This document shows positions 49,545 to 58,597 of a DNA stretch of 64,000 nucleotides, piece after piece. Made by a program: the position numbers and the translations under genes. The stretch covers positions 496,001-560,000 of the forward strand of contig CAWJFE010000001.1 in assembly GCA_963842125.1 (NCBI GenBank), in the 5' to 3' direction. The DNA is from CAWCWK01 sp963842125. Its GTDB lineage: Bacteria; Pseudomonadota; Alphaproteobacteria; Rhizobiales; CAWCWK01. Below the pieces are notes generated by a model that did no database searches, was not told the origin of the DNA, and was given only the letters and a program-made list of their open reading frames with translations. Within the stretch, counting starts at the first letter, position 1, and each line of letters starts with the position of its first letter.

Positions 49545-51065
49545 TCAGAGAAGCCCGATCAGGACGCGCGCGCGGGGCGCGGTCGCCTCGACGATCTCGG
49601 TACGGTCGGCGAGATAGTCCGACGCGATGCGGCGCGTCGCGAGGACGATGATCGTATCGACCCGCACAGCGACGGGGCCGAACGCCTCGGAGCCCACCGG
49701 CGGCGCCATCAGGACCGTGGTGGCGAACCGAGACCTCAACGCCTGCAACACGCTCTCGAAGCGGGAGAGGGCGAAGAGTGTTCGCGGCAACAGCACAGCC
49801 CGACCGGCGGCGATGGCCGTGGGGCGGCCCGCATGACCGGTGCCACGGTGCATCGCGTCGCCGAGCGGCAGGCGGCCCTCCAGCACCTCGGCCAGTCCCG
49901 GCCGGGAATGCGCCCGGCCCATATGCCGCCCGAGATCGGCATCGACGCAGACGGCCGCGCCCTCCGGTCCGTGGGCGAGCGCGGCCAGCCGGAGGGCGGT
50001 CCGCGCCGTTCCGTCGCCGTCGAGCGCCGTCACGGCCACGATGCCGCCCGCTCCGGCCGGCCGGCCGCGCATCGCAGCGTCCAAGAGGAACTGGAGCCTG
50101 GCCCGGCTGGGCGCAGCGTCCCCGCCGCCTTCGTCGTGAAGCGCGATCGCATCGAGGCCGGTAAACGCCGTCGCCGTCGCCGGATCGAGCGGGCCGGCCG
50201 AAAAGCCGCGCCGTCCGACCTGGAAGAGACCGAAGGTTGCCACAAGGAAGCCGAGGAGGGTCGCGCCAAGCGACAGGGAGCGCGCATCGACCGACGAGCC
50301 TGCGAGCACGCTCGCAGTCTCCTTCGTAGCAATAGCCGGAGCCGCTGCGACATCATCCACAACCATCACCCGCTGCCCGTGCAGCACGCCGGCGGAGGGC
50401 ATGGCGGCGAAAGGCATGATGGCGAGAGGCGCGGCGTCCGCCATCGTTCCCGCCGCCGGTGCGAGGCGGGCGAGATGGTAGGCGCCCGCCTCCTGCGGCG
50501 GCAGACGTCCGAGCGAGGCGAGCCCGGCCACGGCTTCTACATAGCGGCGCGCGAGGCGGTCGGCCTCGGTCTCGGTCCAGCCACGGGCTTCGATCTCGAG
50601 CGACCAGTGCGAGCCGTTGCGGGAGCGCAGGCGCAGATCGGTGCGCTCGAAGAGGAGACTGTCGGCCGAGGGGTGCGAGGCGCCGGTCAGCCACCGCCAG
50701 AGCCGCCGCACATGGGGCTCGGCGAAGGCATGGCCCCGCGCGACCCCATCCATCACCGCCGGAGAGCGCGCGAGCCTCAGCATGTCGCCCTCGCGCATCG
50801 TGGGATCGATCGAGACGAGTGTCAGGCTCGCGCTGACGGAGCGGCGCGGCTGCGATGTCGCGGAGAGGGCGAGGAGAACCGTCGAGACGACGACGAAGGC
50901 GGCGACGAGGACGATCAGGCCGCGCTGCGGATCGACGGGCCGACCGCGCAGGGCCGTCAGCAATCGGCGCGGCCAGCCTCCACCCCGTCGTCTCGCCACG
51001 TCGCGGCGTTTGCCGGTCTGGCGCGTCCGTCGATCGATGATCCGACCCTGGTCGTCCCTATGCAT
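49545..51065 (-). CDS. Wzz/tyrosine-kinase-like polysaccharide co-polymerase with degenerate ATPase domain
   Basis: A 506-residue protein. A basic cytosolic N-terminus is followed by a transmembrane helix at about 50-69, a periplasmic region to about 263, a second helix at about 264-283, and a cytosolic ATPase-like domain from about 330 (GGIVAVTALDGDGTARTALR, then AAVCVDADLGR, then RPGLAEVLEGRLPLGDAM). The order matches Wzz-BY-kinase proteins, but the Walker A Lys is replaced (GDGTART, canonical G-x-G-K-T), and no C-terminal Tyr cluster is present. The Walker A' motif VCVDADLG is intact. Likely controls chain length or export without kinase activity. Confidence 0.78.
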   Translation of the reverse strand: MHRDDQGRIIDRRTRQTGKRRDVARRRGGGWPRRLLTALRGRPVDPQRGLIVLVAAFVVVSTVLLALSATSQPRRSVSASLTLVSIDPTMREGDMLRLARSPAVMDGVARGHAFAEPHVRRLWRWLTGASHPSADSLLFERTDLRLRSRNGSHWSLEIEARGWTETEADRLARRYVEAVAGLASLGRLPPQEAGAYHLARLAPAAGTMADAAPLAIMPFAAMPSAGVLHGQRVMVVDDVAAAPAIATKETASVLAGSSVDARSLSLGATLLGFLVATFGLFQVGRRGFSAGPLDPATATAFTGLDAIALHDEGGGDAAPSRARLQFLLDAAMRGRPAGAGGIVAVTALDGDGTARTALRLAALAHGPEGAAVCVDADLGRHMGRAHSRPGLAEVLEGRLPLGDAMHRGTGHAGRPTAIAAGRAVLLPRTLFALSRFESVLQALRSRFATTVLMAPPVGSEAFGPVAVRVDTIIVLATRRIASDYLADRTEIVEATAPRARVLIGLL

Positions 51066-51127
51066 ATCTCGTGCCCCCCGGCGTTCTACCGAGGGTAGGC
51101 TATCCTTAAGTCTGGAGCGCCGTCACT

Positions 51128-51150
51128 GCTAACCTTTCGTAAAGGTTAGC
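51128..51150. promoter_or_regulatory. 23-bp perfect inverted repeat GCTAACCTTT-CGT-AAAGGTTAGC
   Basis: Lies between the Wzz-like gene (starts 51065, minus) and the adenine deaminase gene (ends 51184, minus). It may terminate the deaminase transcript or be an operator for the Wzz-like gene. No T-tract follows on either strand. Confidence 0.5.
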
Positions 51151-51161
51151 GAATCCTTAAC
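51146..51161 (-). promoter_or_regulatory. CtrA-like site TTAA-N7-CTAAC
   Basis: On the minus strand TTAAGGATTCGCTAAC differs in one base from the CtrA consensus TTAA-N7-TTAAC. It overlaps the palindrome above and lies about 80 bp upstream of the Wzz-like start. Confidence 0.35.
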
Positions 51162-51183
51162 CAGCCCGTCTCGTCGCGGGACA

Positions 51184-52893
51184 TCAGACGAAGGCGAAGC
51201 GGTCGACGTCGACGAGGCCCCGATCGGTGATCTTCAGGTGCGGGATCACCGGGAGCGGCAGGAAGCTGACCTGGAGGAAGGGCTCCGGCAGGCGGCAGCC
51301 GAGATCGCGGGCGGCGGCGCGCAAGGGGCGCAGGCCCGCTTCGACATCCTCGAAGCTCGCCAGGCTCATCAGCCCCGCCAGCGTGAGCGAGAGTTCGGCC
51401 CGCACCGCTCCGCCCGACGCGACGACGAAGCCGCCCTGCATCGCGATCACGCGGTTGACCGCGATGGCCATGTCCGTGTCGTTGACGCCGACAACCGTGA
51501 TGTTGTGGCAGTCGTGCCCGACCGACGAGGCGATGGCGCCCGATTGAAGCCCGAAGCCCCGCACGAGAGCCGCGCCGACATTGTCGTTCACCCCATGGCG
51601 GGCGAGGACGGCGACCTTGGCGAGGTCCATCGCCGGATCGGCGTCGTATTCGCCGGCCTTGGGGTCGCGTTCGACCGTAAGGTGTTCGGTGATGATCCGG
51701 CCGGGCGTCACGCCGATGACGTGCGCCGTGCCCCCGGTCGCCGGCACCCGGAAGATCTCGGCCGAGACCGGCGTCCGCTTCACGCTCGCCAGCCCGACCG
51801 GCTCGACGGTGCCGCGCCGGGCGAAGAGGGCGTCGTCGACCACGCGGCCGGCCGAGACGACGGAGGAGACGGCACAGCTCTCCAGATCGTCGAGGAGGAC
51901 GAGATCGGCCCGCCAGCCGGGCGCGACGAGGCCGCGGTCAAGCAGCCCGAAGGCCTGCGCCGCCGACCAGGAGGCCGCCCGATAGGTATGATGGACGGGC
52001 GCGCCGCGCCGAATCGCGTCCCGAATGACGAAGTCGATATGGCCCTCCTCCGCGATGTCGAGAGGATTGCGGTCGTCGGTGCAGAAGGCGAGATAGGGCG
52101 AGGTCTCGGGCGCGATGATCGAGGCCAGCGCCGCCAGATCCTTCGAGACCGAGCCTTCGCGGATGAAGACGCGCATGCCCTTGCGCAATTTCTCCATCGC
52201 CTCCTCGGCCGTCGTCGTCTCGTGGTCGGTGCGCACGCCGGCGGCGCAATAGGCGTTGAGATCGAGGCCGCCCAGGAGCGGGGCGTGGCCGTCTATGGGA
52301 CCGGCCGAGAAGGCGGCGAGCTTGGCCAGCACGCCGGCGTCCTTCATCAGGACGCCCGGGAAGTTCATGAACTCGGCGAGCCCGATCACGCGGTCGTGGT
52401 CCGCCAAAGGCGTGAGGTCGGCGGCCTCCAGCCGGGCGCCCGCCGTCTCCATCTCCGTCGCCGGCACGCAGGACGAGAGTGCGACGCGCAGGTCCATCGC
52501 CGTCTCCATGGCCGAGGCGAGCGCATAGTCGAGCCCCTCGCGGCCCAGCACGTTGGCGATCTCGTGCGGATCCCAGATGCCCGTCGTCGTGCCGCGCGCA
52601 AGGACGCAGCGGTCGAACTCGGCCGGGGTGACGAGCGAGGATTCGATGTGGAAATGCGCGTCGATGAAGCCCGGCACGAGAACCCGGCCGCGCCCGTCGA
52701 TCTCGCGCGCGCCCGCATAGTCGCCGCAGGTGCCGACGATGGTGTCGCCGCAGATCGCGACGTCGCCGTCCAGCATCTCGCCCGTGACGAGATCGAGCGT
52801 GCGGGGCCCCTTGATCACGAGGTCGGCGGGCGCGTGGCCCCGCGCCTGGTCTATGCGGGCGGCGAGGATGTCTGGCGTGGCGGAGGGGCGCAT
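51184..52893 (-). CDS. ade: Adenine deaminase
   Basis: A 569-residue amidohydrolase converting adenine to hypoxanthine in purine salvage, cytosolic. Metal-site motifs PGFIDAHFHIESSLVTP, GIWDPHEIANVLG, and HAPLLGGLDLNAYCAAGV; a later FCTDDRNPLDIAEEGHID supplies the catalytic Asp. C-terminal part HDCHNITVVGVNDTDMA matches the ade-specific region. Start is the ATG of MRPSATPDI (52891-52893); the frame runs upstream without homology. Confidence 0.94.
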   Translation of the reverse strand: MRPSATPDILAARIDQARGHAPADLVIKGPRTLDLVTGEMLDGDVAICGDTIVGTCGDYAGAREIDGRGRVLVPGFIDAHFHIESSLVTPAEFDRCVLARGTTTGIWDPHEIANVLGREGLDYALASAMETAMDLRVALSSCVPATEMETAGARLEAADLTPLADHDRVIGLAEFMNFPGVLMKDAGVLAKLAAFSAGPIDGHAPLLGGLDLNAYCAAGVRTDHETTTAEEAMEKLRKGMRVFIREGSVSKDLAALASIIAPETSPYLAFCTDDRNPLDIAEEGHIDFVIRDAIRRGAPVHHTYRAASWSAAQAFGLLDRGLVAPGWRADLVLLDDLESCAVSSVVSAGRVVDDALFARRGTVEPVGLASVKRTPVSAEIFRVPATGGTAHVIGVTPGRIITEHLTVERDPKAGEYDADPAMDLAKVAVLARHGVNDNVGAALVRGFGLQSGAIASSVGHDCHNITVVGVNDTDMAIAVNRVIAMQGGFVVASGGAVRAELSLTLAGLMSLASFEDVEAGLRPLRAAARDLGCRLPEPFLQVSFLPLPVIPHLKITDRGLVDVDRFAFV

Positions 52894-53091
52894 GGAGGCT
52901 CGCTGAGGCTGTGGGTCCGGCGATCCTACCAGTGCGGCGGCGATTGGCCAGCGGAGCGTCGGACAACGAGCCCATCCCACTCCAGTCTACTCCCTCTCAC
53001 TCCCCACACTCTCACTCCCCACACTCTCACTTGCCGCCCTTCCCGCCCGCCTGCTAGATCGCGGCACCGCTACCGCCCGATGGGGACCGCC

Positions 53092-54135
53092 ATGGCCGAT
53101 CAGACCGCCCCGGAGCTCACCGTTCCGGAGCCCGCCGCCGCGATGATCGCGGAGGGGCTCGACCCCGACATGGCCGCCGCCCTCGCCAAGGGCGCGGAGC
53201 TGGCCGAGGCGGCGGGCGCGGTGCCGGGCGCGCCCTACGATCTCGCGCTCGACCGGCACGTGTCGCACGCCGCCGCACCCTTCTGGGCCGAGGGCGCGCC
53301 CGAGGTCGAGGATGTGTTGCCGATGGTGCTGCCGGGCGCCGACGGGCTCCTCGACGCGACGCTCTACAAGCCGAACGTGCCGGGGCCGGCGCCCATCGTG
53401 GTCTTTCTCCATGGCGGCGGCTGGGTAAAGGGCTCGATCGAGGCGACCGAATGGGTCTGCCGGCAGATCGCGGCGCGCTCCGGTCTCAACGTCCTCGCCA
53501 CCAGCTACCGGCTGGCGCCCGAGCACCCCTTCCCGGCGGCGCGGGACGACGTCGATGCCGTCCTCGACTGGTGCATGGGCCCCTCGGCCCGGGCCGGGCT
53601 CGACCATCGCCGCGTGCTGATCGCCGGCGCTTCGGCGGGCGCCAATCTCGCCGTCTCGGCCTGTCTCGCGCGGCGCGACCGGGGGGCGGAGCTGCCCTTG
53701 GGGATGGCGCTCTTCTACGGCGTCTTCGGCGTCGATCCCGAGACGGAGAGCCACCGCGCCTTCGGCGACGGACGCTTCGGCCTGCCGCGCGCCCTGATGG
53801 AGACCTTCATCGGAATGTATGCGCCCGACAGTCCCTCCAACCCACGCCACACCGATCCCGGCATCGACGTCGTCCACGCCGATCTCGTCCGCCTGCCGCC
53901 CGCCTGGCTGAGCGCCGCGGGCAAGGACGTGCTGCGCGACGATGCGCTCCTGATGAAGGATGCGCTCGAGGCCGCCGGCGTGGAGACGCGGCTTCGCCTC
54001 GACGACGCCCTCGCCCACGGCTACACGAACCGTGCCCGGATGGTCCCGCTCGCGCGGGCCGCCATCGACGAGGCGGCCGACTTCCTCCACACCCAGTCGC
54101 GGCAGGCCTCCCGCCTCGCCGCCTACGCGCTTTGA
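53092..54135 (+). CDS. Alpha/beta hydrolase (HSL/Est type carboxylesterase)
   Basis: A 347-residue serine hydrolase of the hormone-sensitive-lipase family. Oxyanion-hole motif HGGGWVKGSIE (about residue 108), nucleophile elbow GASAGANLA, catalytic Asp in AGKDVLRDDALLM and His in DALAHGYTNRA. First gene of the carbohydrate operon; it could remove acyl groups from an incoming glycoside. Start ATG 53092; an in-frame ATG four codons upstream (53080) is possible. Confidence 0.9.
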   Translation: MADQTAPELTVPEPAAAMIAEGLDPDMAAALAKGAELAEAAGAVPGAPYDLALDRHVSHAAAPFWAEGAPEVEDVLPMVLPGADGLLDATLYKPNVPGPAPIVVFLHGGGWVKGSIEATEWVCRQIAARSGLNVLATSYRLAPEHPFPAARDDVDAVLDWCMGPSARAGLDHRRVLIAGASAGANLAVSACLARRDRGAELPLGMALFYGVFGVDPETESHRAFGDGRFGLPRALMETFIGMYAPDSPSNPRHTDPGIDVVHADLVRLPPAWLSAAGKDVLRDDALLMKDALEAAGVETRLRLDDALAHGYTNRARMVPLARAAIDEAADFLHTQSRQASRLAAYAL

Positions 54136-54149
54136 AGGCCTCCTCGACC

Positions 54150-55175
54150 ATGAGCGATCCCACCCCCTTCGGCACCTTCGACGGGGAGGATGTCGTCGAG
54201 ATCGTCCTCACCTCGGAGACGGCGTCCGCCAAGGTCATCACCTGGGGCGCCGTCATCCGCGACCTCATCGTGACGGACAGCGAAGGGCAGAGGCGCCGCG
54301 TCGTCCTCGGGCTCGAGACGCTCGACGACTATGTCGCCCACTCCCCCTATTTCGGCTCCATCGCCGGGCGCTGCGGCAATCGCATTCGGGGCTCCGCCTT
54401 CACGCTCGACGGAGAGACCCATGCGCTGGCGCACAAGCCGGGGCAGGTCCATCTCCACGGCGGTCCGAACGGGTTCGGCCGCAAGGTCTGGACGATTCGC
54501 GATCGCTCGGACACCCACGTCACCCTCACCCTCCATTCGCCCGATGGCGACGAGGGCTATCCGGGCGCGCTCGACGCGCTGTGCCGCTACACGCTGGAGG
54601 GCAACACGCTGACGGTCGAGCACGAGGCCCGCATGGCGCCGGGCGAGACGAAGGCGAGCCCGGTCAACCTCCTCCACCATTCCTATTTCAACCTCGACGG
54701 CTCGGGCGACATCCGCAGCCACACGCTGGAGGCGGGCGCCAGGTTCTACCACCCCGTGGACGAGGAGGCCGTGCCGACGGGCGAGATCCACCGTATCGAC
54801 GGCTCGGCTTACGATTTCCGCGAGGCCCGCGCGATCGGCGACACGCCGCTCGACGCCGGCACCGTCATCGAGCGCAGCGACGGCGCGCAACATCATCTGA
54901 CGAACAATCCGCTCGTCTGGGCGGCGACGCTCACCGCATCGGGCGGCGATCTCGCCATGGAGCAGTGGACGACCGAGCCCGGCCTCCAGATCTACAATGC
55001 CTACAAGCTCGACATGACCGTGCCCGGCCTCGGCGGTGCGCCCTACCCGCCCATGGCCGGTCTCTGTCTCGAGGCGCAGCGCTTCCCCGACAGCGCGAAC
55101 GTGCCCCATTTCTCCGACACGATCCTGCGCCCGGGCGAGCTCTATTCCCAGACCTGCGAGTTCCGCTTCCGATGA
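54150..55175 (+). CDS. Aldose 1-epimerase
   Basis: A 341-residue mutarotase interconverting alpha and beta anomers. Catalytic residues: His in VHLHGGPNGFGRKVW, second His in LLHHSYFNLDGSGDI, and Glu in GLCLEAQRFPDSANVP. Cytosolic. The ATG at 54150 is 15 bases after the hydrolase stop; its stop overlaps the lipoprotein ATG. Confidence 0.94.
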   Translation: MSDPTPFGTFDGEDVVEIVLTSETASAKVITWGAVIRDLIVTDSEGQRRRVVLGLETLDDYVAHSPYFGSIAGRCGNRIRGSAFTLDGETHALAHKPGQVHLHGGPNGFGRKVWTIRDRSDTHVTLTLHSPDGDEGYPGALDALCRYTLEGNTLTVEHEARMAPGETKASPVNLLHHSYFNLDGSGDIRSHTLEAGARFYHPVDEEAVPTGEIHRIDGSAYDFREARAIGDTPLDAGTVIERSDGAQHHLTNNPLVWAATLTASGGDLAMEQWTTEPGLQIYNAYKLDMTVPGLGGAPYPPMAGLCLEAQRFPDSANVPHFSDTILRPGELYSQTCEFRFR

Positions 55176-55645
55176 TCACGCGTTTCCTCGCCGCCGCCCT
55201 CGTCGCGATCGCGCTCGCCGGCTGCACCGCCACCACCGCGCCGAATGCCGCGCCGGGCATCGCATCGAGCGCCGTCCTGACGGAGGCCGGCCTCGCCGGG
55301 CGCACCGTCCTCTTCTACGATTCCGGCCACGGGACGCAGGTCGAGTATTTCGGCACCGACGGGCGGGTCTTCCTCTGGTATCCGGGCAATGCGCGCATCC
55401 TGCCCGGCGCCTGGAAGATCGAGCGCGGCGACATCTGCTTCGCCTATCGCGGCACGACCTACAATCCGGTCACCAAGGTCGTCTCTACCGGCAATTTTCA
55501 GTGCCGCCCCTTCGCGCGCTTCGCCTCGGAGGGCACCGTCGAGAGCGCGCCCGGCGACGTGCTCGGCCTCTCGCGTCGCACGGCCGCACCCTTCTCGCTG
55601 CCGAGGCGCCGCACGTCGCTCCAGGCCCTCGCGGCACGGCTCTGA
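55172..55645 (+). CDS. Small lipoprotein of unknown function
   Basis: A 157-residue protein with an N-terminal signal and lipobox (AALVAIALAGCTATT, Cys at about residue 18), so it is likely anchored in the outer or inner membrane facing the periplasm. The core shows TVLFYDSGHGTQVEYFGTDG, RVFLWYPGNARILPGAWKI and ICFAYRGTTYNPVT; a single-sheet beta fold with two later Cys residues (IC, QC). No family recognised. It is embedded in the sugar operon by overlap with the epimerase gene. Confidence 0.78.
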   Translation: MITRFLAAALVAIALAGCTATTAPNAAPGIASSAVLTEAGLAGRTVLFYDSGHGTQVEYFGTDGRVFLWYPGNARILPGAWKIERGDICFAYRGTTYNPVTKVVSTGNFQCRPFARFASEGTVESAPGDVLGLSRRTAAPFSLPRRRTSLQALAARL

Positions 55646-55650
55646 GGCTC

Positions 55651-56547
55651 GTGAGCGCGCGCATCCTCTGCGTCGGGATCGCGGCGCAGGACTTCGTCTT
55701 TCGGGTGCCGGAGCTGCCGGCCGGCGGCCACAAGTTCCGCGCGCACGGCTTCGCCTCCGTCGGCGGCGGCATGGCGGGAACGGCGGCGGTGGCCGTCGCG
55801 CGGCTGGGCGGCGAGGCGCTCCTTTGCGCGCGCGTCGGCGATGATCCGATGGCGGCGCTGGTGCGGGCCGAGCTGGAGGGCTACGGCGTCGACTGCACCT
55901 TGAGCGTACCGGTGCCGGGCGCGGCGACCCCGACCTCGGCCATCATGGTCGACGAGCGCGGCGAGCGCATGATCGTCAACTATCGCGACGACGACCTCCA
56001 CGAGACGCCCGACCTCTCGCGCACCGGATCGCTCGATGCGGTGGAGGCCGACACCCGCTGGCATGGCGGCGCGCTCGAGGCGATGCGGCTGGCCCGCGCG
56101 CGGGGCATACCGGGCGTTCTCGATGTCGAGGCGCCGGTTCTCGGCCACGGCCCGGAGGCGATCCGCCTCGCGACCCATGTCGCCTTCGCGGCACCGGGCC
56201 TGCGCAGTTTCGTCGGCGCGCCCAACGCCCCCCTGGAGGACGCCCTTCGGCTCGCCGCGACCCGCACCGACGCTTTCGTCTGCGTCACGGATGGCGGCGA
56301 GGGCGTGCTCTGGCTGGTGGACGGGGCGCTCCAGGGCCTGCCCGCCTTCGCCGTCGACGTGGTCGATACGCTGGGTGCGGGCGATATCTGGCACGGCGCC
56401 TTCGCGCTCCGGCTCGGGCTCGGCGATAGCGAGGAAGCCGCGATCCGCTTCGCCTCCGCCGCCGCCGCATTGAAGTGCACCCGCTTCGGGGGCCGCGCGG
56501 GCGTGCCGCGCCTGTCCGAGGTCAATACGTTCCTGAAGGACCGATGA
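55651..56547 (+). CDS. PfkB family sugar kinase
   Basis: A 298-residue ribokinase/PfkB kinase, ATP-dependent, phosphorylating a ketose or sugar derivative. N-terminal ARILCVGIAAQDFVFRVPEL and GGGMAGTAAVAVARLG are the substrate-side Gly motif; the C-terminal VVDTLGAGDIWHGAFAL holds the catalytic Asp and anion hole (DTLGAGD). Ketohexokinase- or YihV-like in length. GTG start five bases after the lipoprotein stop. Confidence 0.92.
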   Translation: MSARILCVGIAAQDFVFRVPELPAGGHKFRAHGFASVGGGMAGTAAVAVARLGGEALLCARVGDDPMAALVRAELEGYGVDCTLSVPVPGAATPTSAIMVDERGERMIVNYRDDDLHETPDLSRTGSLDAVEADTRWHGGALEAMRLARARGIPGVLDVEAPVLGHGPEAIRLATHVAFAAPGLRSFVGAPNAPLEDALRLAATRTDAFVCVTDGGEGVLWLVDGALQGLPAFAVDVVDTLGAGDIWHGAFALRLGLGDSEEAAIRFASAAAALKCTRFGGRAGVPRLSEVNTFLKDR

Positions 56548-56987
56548 TGCTGCCCGTCACCTCGTTGCCCGTTACCTCGCTCCTCGCCGCCGCTCTCGCG
56601 CTCCTGCTCTTCCGCCTCAGCCTCAAGGCCATCTCCGCGCGGCGGCGGGCGCAGGTGCCCGTCGGTCTCTCCGAGGACGAGGCCCTGCTGCGCGCGACGC
56701 GGGCACAGGGCAACTTCACCGAATACATGCCGATCATCCTCATCCTCCTCGGCCTATGCGAGGCGAATGGCGTGACGGCCTGGTGGCTCGGCCCCGTCGC
56801 GCTCGCCGTTCTCGCCGGGCGGTTGATGCACGCGCACTCGCTCCTCACCCACGAGGTCGCCGAGGCCGGCGATCCGACGATGAAGCGCTTCGTCTGGCGG
56901 GTGCGGGGCATGACCATCACGCTCTTCGCACTGCCGATCCTCGCCGCGACGCTGCTGCTGGCGCTCGCGATCCGCACGCTCGGCTGA
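56544..56987 (+). CDS. MAPEG family membrane protein
   Basis: A 147-residue protein with four hydrophobic segments (SLLAAALALLLFRLSLKAI, YMPIILILLGLCEANGV, GPVALAVLAGRLMHAHSLL, GMTITLFALPILAATLLLAL). The RATRAQGNFTEYMPIILIL segment and GRLMHAHSLL match the MAPEG family (glutathione-dependent membrane enzymes). No link to sugar metabolism is obvious. Tandem ATGs at 56544 and 56547 overlap the kinase stop. Confidence 0.88.
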   Translation: MMLPVTSLPVTSLLAAALALLLFRLSLKAISARRRAQVPVGLSEDEALLRATRAQGNFTEYMPIILILLGLCEANGVTAWWLGPVALAVLAGRLMHAHSLLTHEVAEAGDPTMKRFVWRVRGMTITLFALPILAATLLLALAIRTLG

Positions 56988-57105
56988 GCGCCCGCCGCAT
57001 GCCTCTCGCCGCTACCGTTCGCGGCACTCTTGCCAGCGCCCCGGCTGCCTGCGATGGACAGATCACGAGACCGCGAGACGCGGCGCGACACGGGGATGGA
57101 TCACG

Positions 57106-58134
57106 ATGGCACTGACGGCCGGCAAGCTCTGGGGCATGCGGCGCATGGCCGATGCGCAGGGGCGCTTCAAGATGGTCGCGGTCGACCAGCGCCCGCCGAT
57201 CAAGAACCCCATCGCGAAGATGCGCGGCACGGCGCAGGCGCCCTATGACGATGTCGAGCGCTTCAAGCTGAAGCTGATCGACGTGCTGCAGGCCGAGGCG
57301 AGCGCCATGCTGCTCGACCCGCATTACGCGCTCCCAAAGGGCCTCAACGTCCTCCTGCCCGCCAAGGGCCTGATCGTGACGCTGGAGGATTCGGTCTTCG
57401 AGGAGACCGAGGGCGGCCGTGTCTCCTGCGAGATCGACCATTGGTCGGTGGAGAAGATCAAGCGCGTGGGCGGTGACGCGGTCAAGGTCCTCGCCTGGTA
57501 CCGGCCTGACGCCTCGCCGGAGGTTCTTAAGGCGCAGCAGGACTTCACCAAGCGCATCGGCGAGGCCTGCGCGCGCTACGACATTTCTTTCGTCTTCGAG
57601 CTCCTCGTCTACGAGCTGCCGGGCGAGGGGACCGAGACGGGCTATGTCGAGATGAAGGACAAGAAGGCCGATCTCGTCCTCGACAGCGTCTCCGAGTTCG
57701 CCAAGGCCGACTACGGCGTCGATCTCTTCAAGCTAGAGAGCCCGATGAACGCTGCCGACGTGCCGGGCGTCGGCGCCGAGGGCTGGCGGGACGCGCAGGC
57801 GCTCTTCGACGAGCTGGGCATGCGCGCCGGGCGCCCCTGGGTCATGCTCTCGGCCGGCGCCGGCATGACGGAGTTCCGCAACGTCCTCAGCCACGCCTAT
57901 CAGGCCGGCGCATCGGGCTATCTCGCCGGCCGGGCGATCTGGTTGGAGGCCTTCCAGGCCTTTCCCGACTGGGACGCGATCCGCACCGGCCTCCAGCGCG
58001 ACGCCATCCCCTACATGCGCGAGCTGAACGGCCTGACGGACGTCCACGCGACGCCCTGGACCGCGCACGAGCGCCACGCCGACCTCGGCCTGCCGGGCGG
58101 CGCCGCCTTCCGCGAGACCTATCCGGGCTTCTGA
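57106..58134 (+). CDS. Class I aldolase of the LacD/YihT family (tagatose-bisphosphate or sulfofructose-phosphate aldolase-like)
   Basis: A 342-residue Schiff-base aldolase. Family residues: AVDQRPPIKNP near residue 25, catalytic Lys in AVKVLAWYRPDAS, Glu in FVFELLVYELPGEG, Schiff-base Lys in VDLFKLESPMN, and the phosphate-binding end VMLSAGAGMTEFRNVL with GASGYLAGRAIW. The last motif (A-S-G-Y-L-A-G-R-A) is closer to YihT than to LacD. With the isomerase and kinase it would give dihydroxyacetone phosphate and a three-carbon aldehyde from a hexose. Confidence 0.88.
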   Translation: MALTAGKLWGMRRMADAQGRFKMVAVDQRPPIKNPIAKMRGTAQAPYDDVERFKLKLIDVLQAEASAMLLDPHYALPKGLNVLLPAKGLIVTLEDSVFEETEGGRVSCEIDHWSVEKIKRVGGDAVKVLAWYRPDASPEVLKAQQDFTKRIGEACARYDISFVFELLVYELPGEGTETGYVEMKDKKADLVLDSVSEFAKADYGVDLFKLESPMNAADVPGVGAEGWRDAQALFDELGMRAGRPWVMLSAGAGMTEFRNVLSHAYQAGASGYLAGRAIWLEAFQAFPDWDAIRTGLQRDAIPYMRELNGLTDVHATPWTAHERHADLGLPGGAAFRETYPGF

Positions 58135-58135
58135 C

Positions 58136-58597
58136 GTGTCGAAGGCGCCCGTCTTTCGCGACGCCGTCGAGGCCGACCTGCCGGCCATCGTCGCCCTCCT
58201 CGCCGACGACGTGCTGGGTGCCGCCCGCGACGTGCTGACCGATCCGATCGATGTGGCCTATGGCGAGGCGTTCCGGGCCATCGCGGCCAACCCGAACGAC
58301 CACCTGATCGTCGGCGAGATCGACGGCGACATCGTCGCCTGCGCCCAATTGACGGTCCTCAACGGTCTCAGCCGGCGGGGCCTGTCGCGCGGGCTCATCG
58401 AGAGCGTGCGGGTGGCCTCCAGCCGGCGCAGGCAAAAGCTCGGCGAGCGCCTGATCGAACACCTCATCGCGCGGGCGCGCTCGGCGGGCTGCGGGATCAT
58501 GCAGCTGACGAGCGACAAGAGCCGCGCCGACGCACACCGCTTCTACGAACGCCTCGGCTTCGAGGCCAGCCATCTGGGGATGAAGATCGCGCTATGA
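58136..58597 (+). CDS. GNAT family N-acetyltransferase
   Basis: A 153-residue acetyltransferase. Acetyl-CoA motif GLIESVRVASSRRRQKLGER with R-x-x-G-x-G/E pattern, then DAHRFYERLGFEASHLG. Begins with GTG one base after the aldolase stop and overlaps the isomerase ATG. A GNAT embedded in a sugar catabolic operon could acetylate an amino sugar or be unrelated. Confidence 0.87.
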   Translation: MSKAPVFRDAVEADLPAIVALLADDVLGAARDVLTDPIDVAYGEAFRAIAANPNDHLIVGEIDGDIVACAQLTVLNGLSRRGLSRGLIESVRVASSRRRQKLGERLIEHLIARARSAGCGIMQLTSDKSRADAHRFYERLGFEASHLGMKIAL

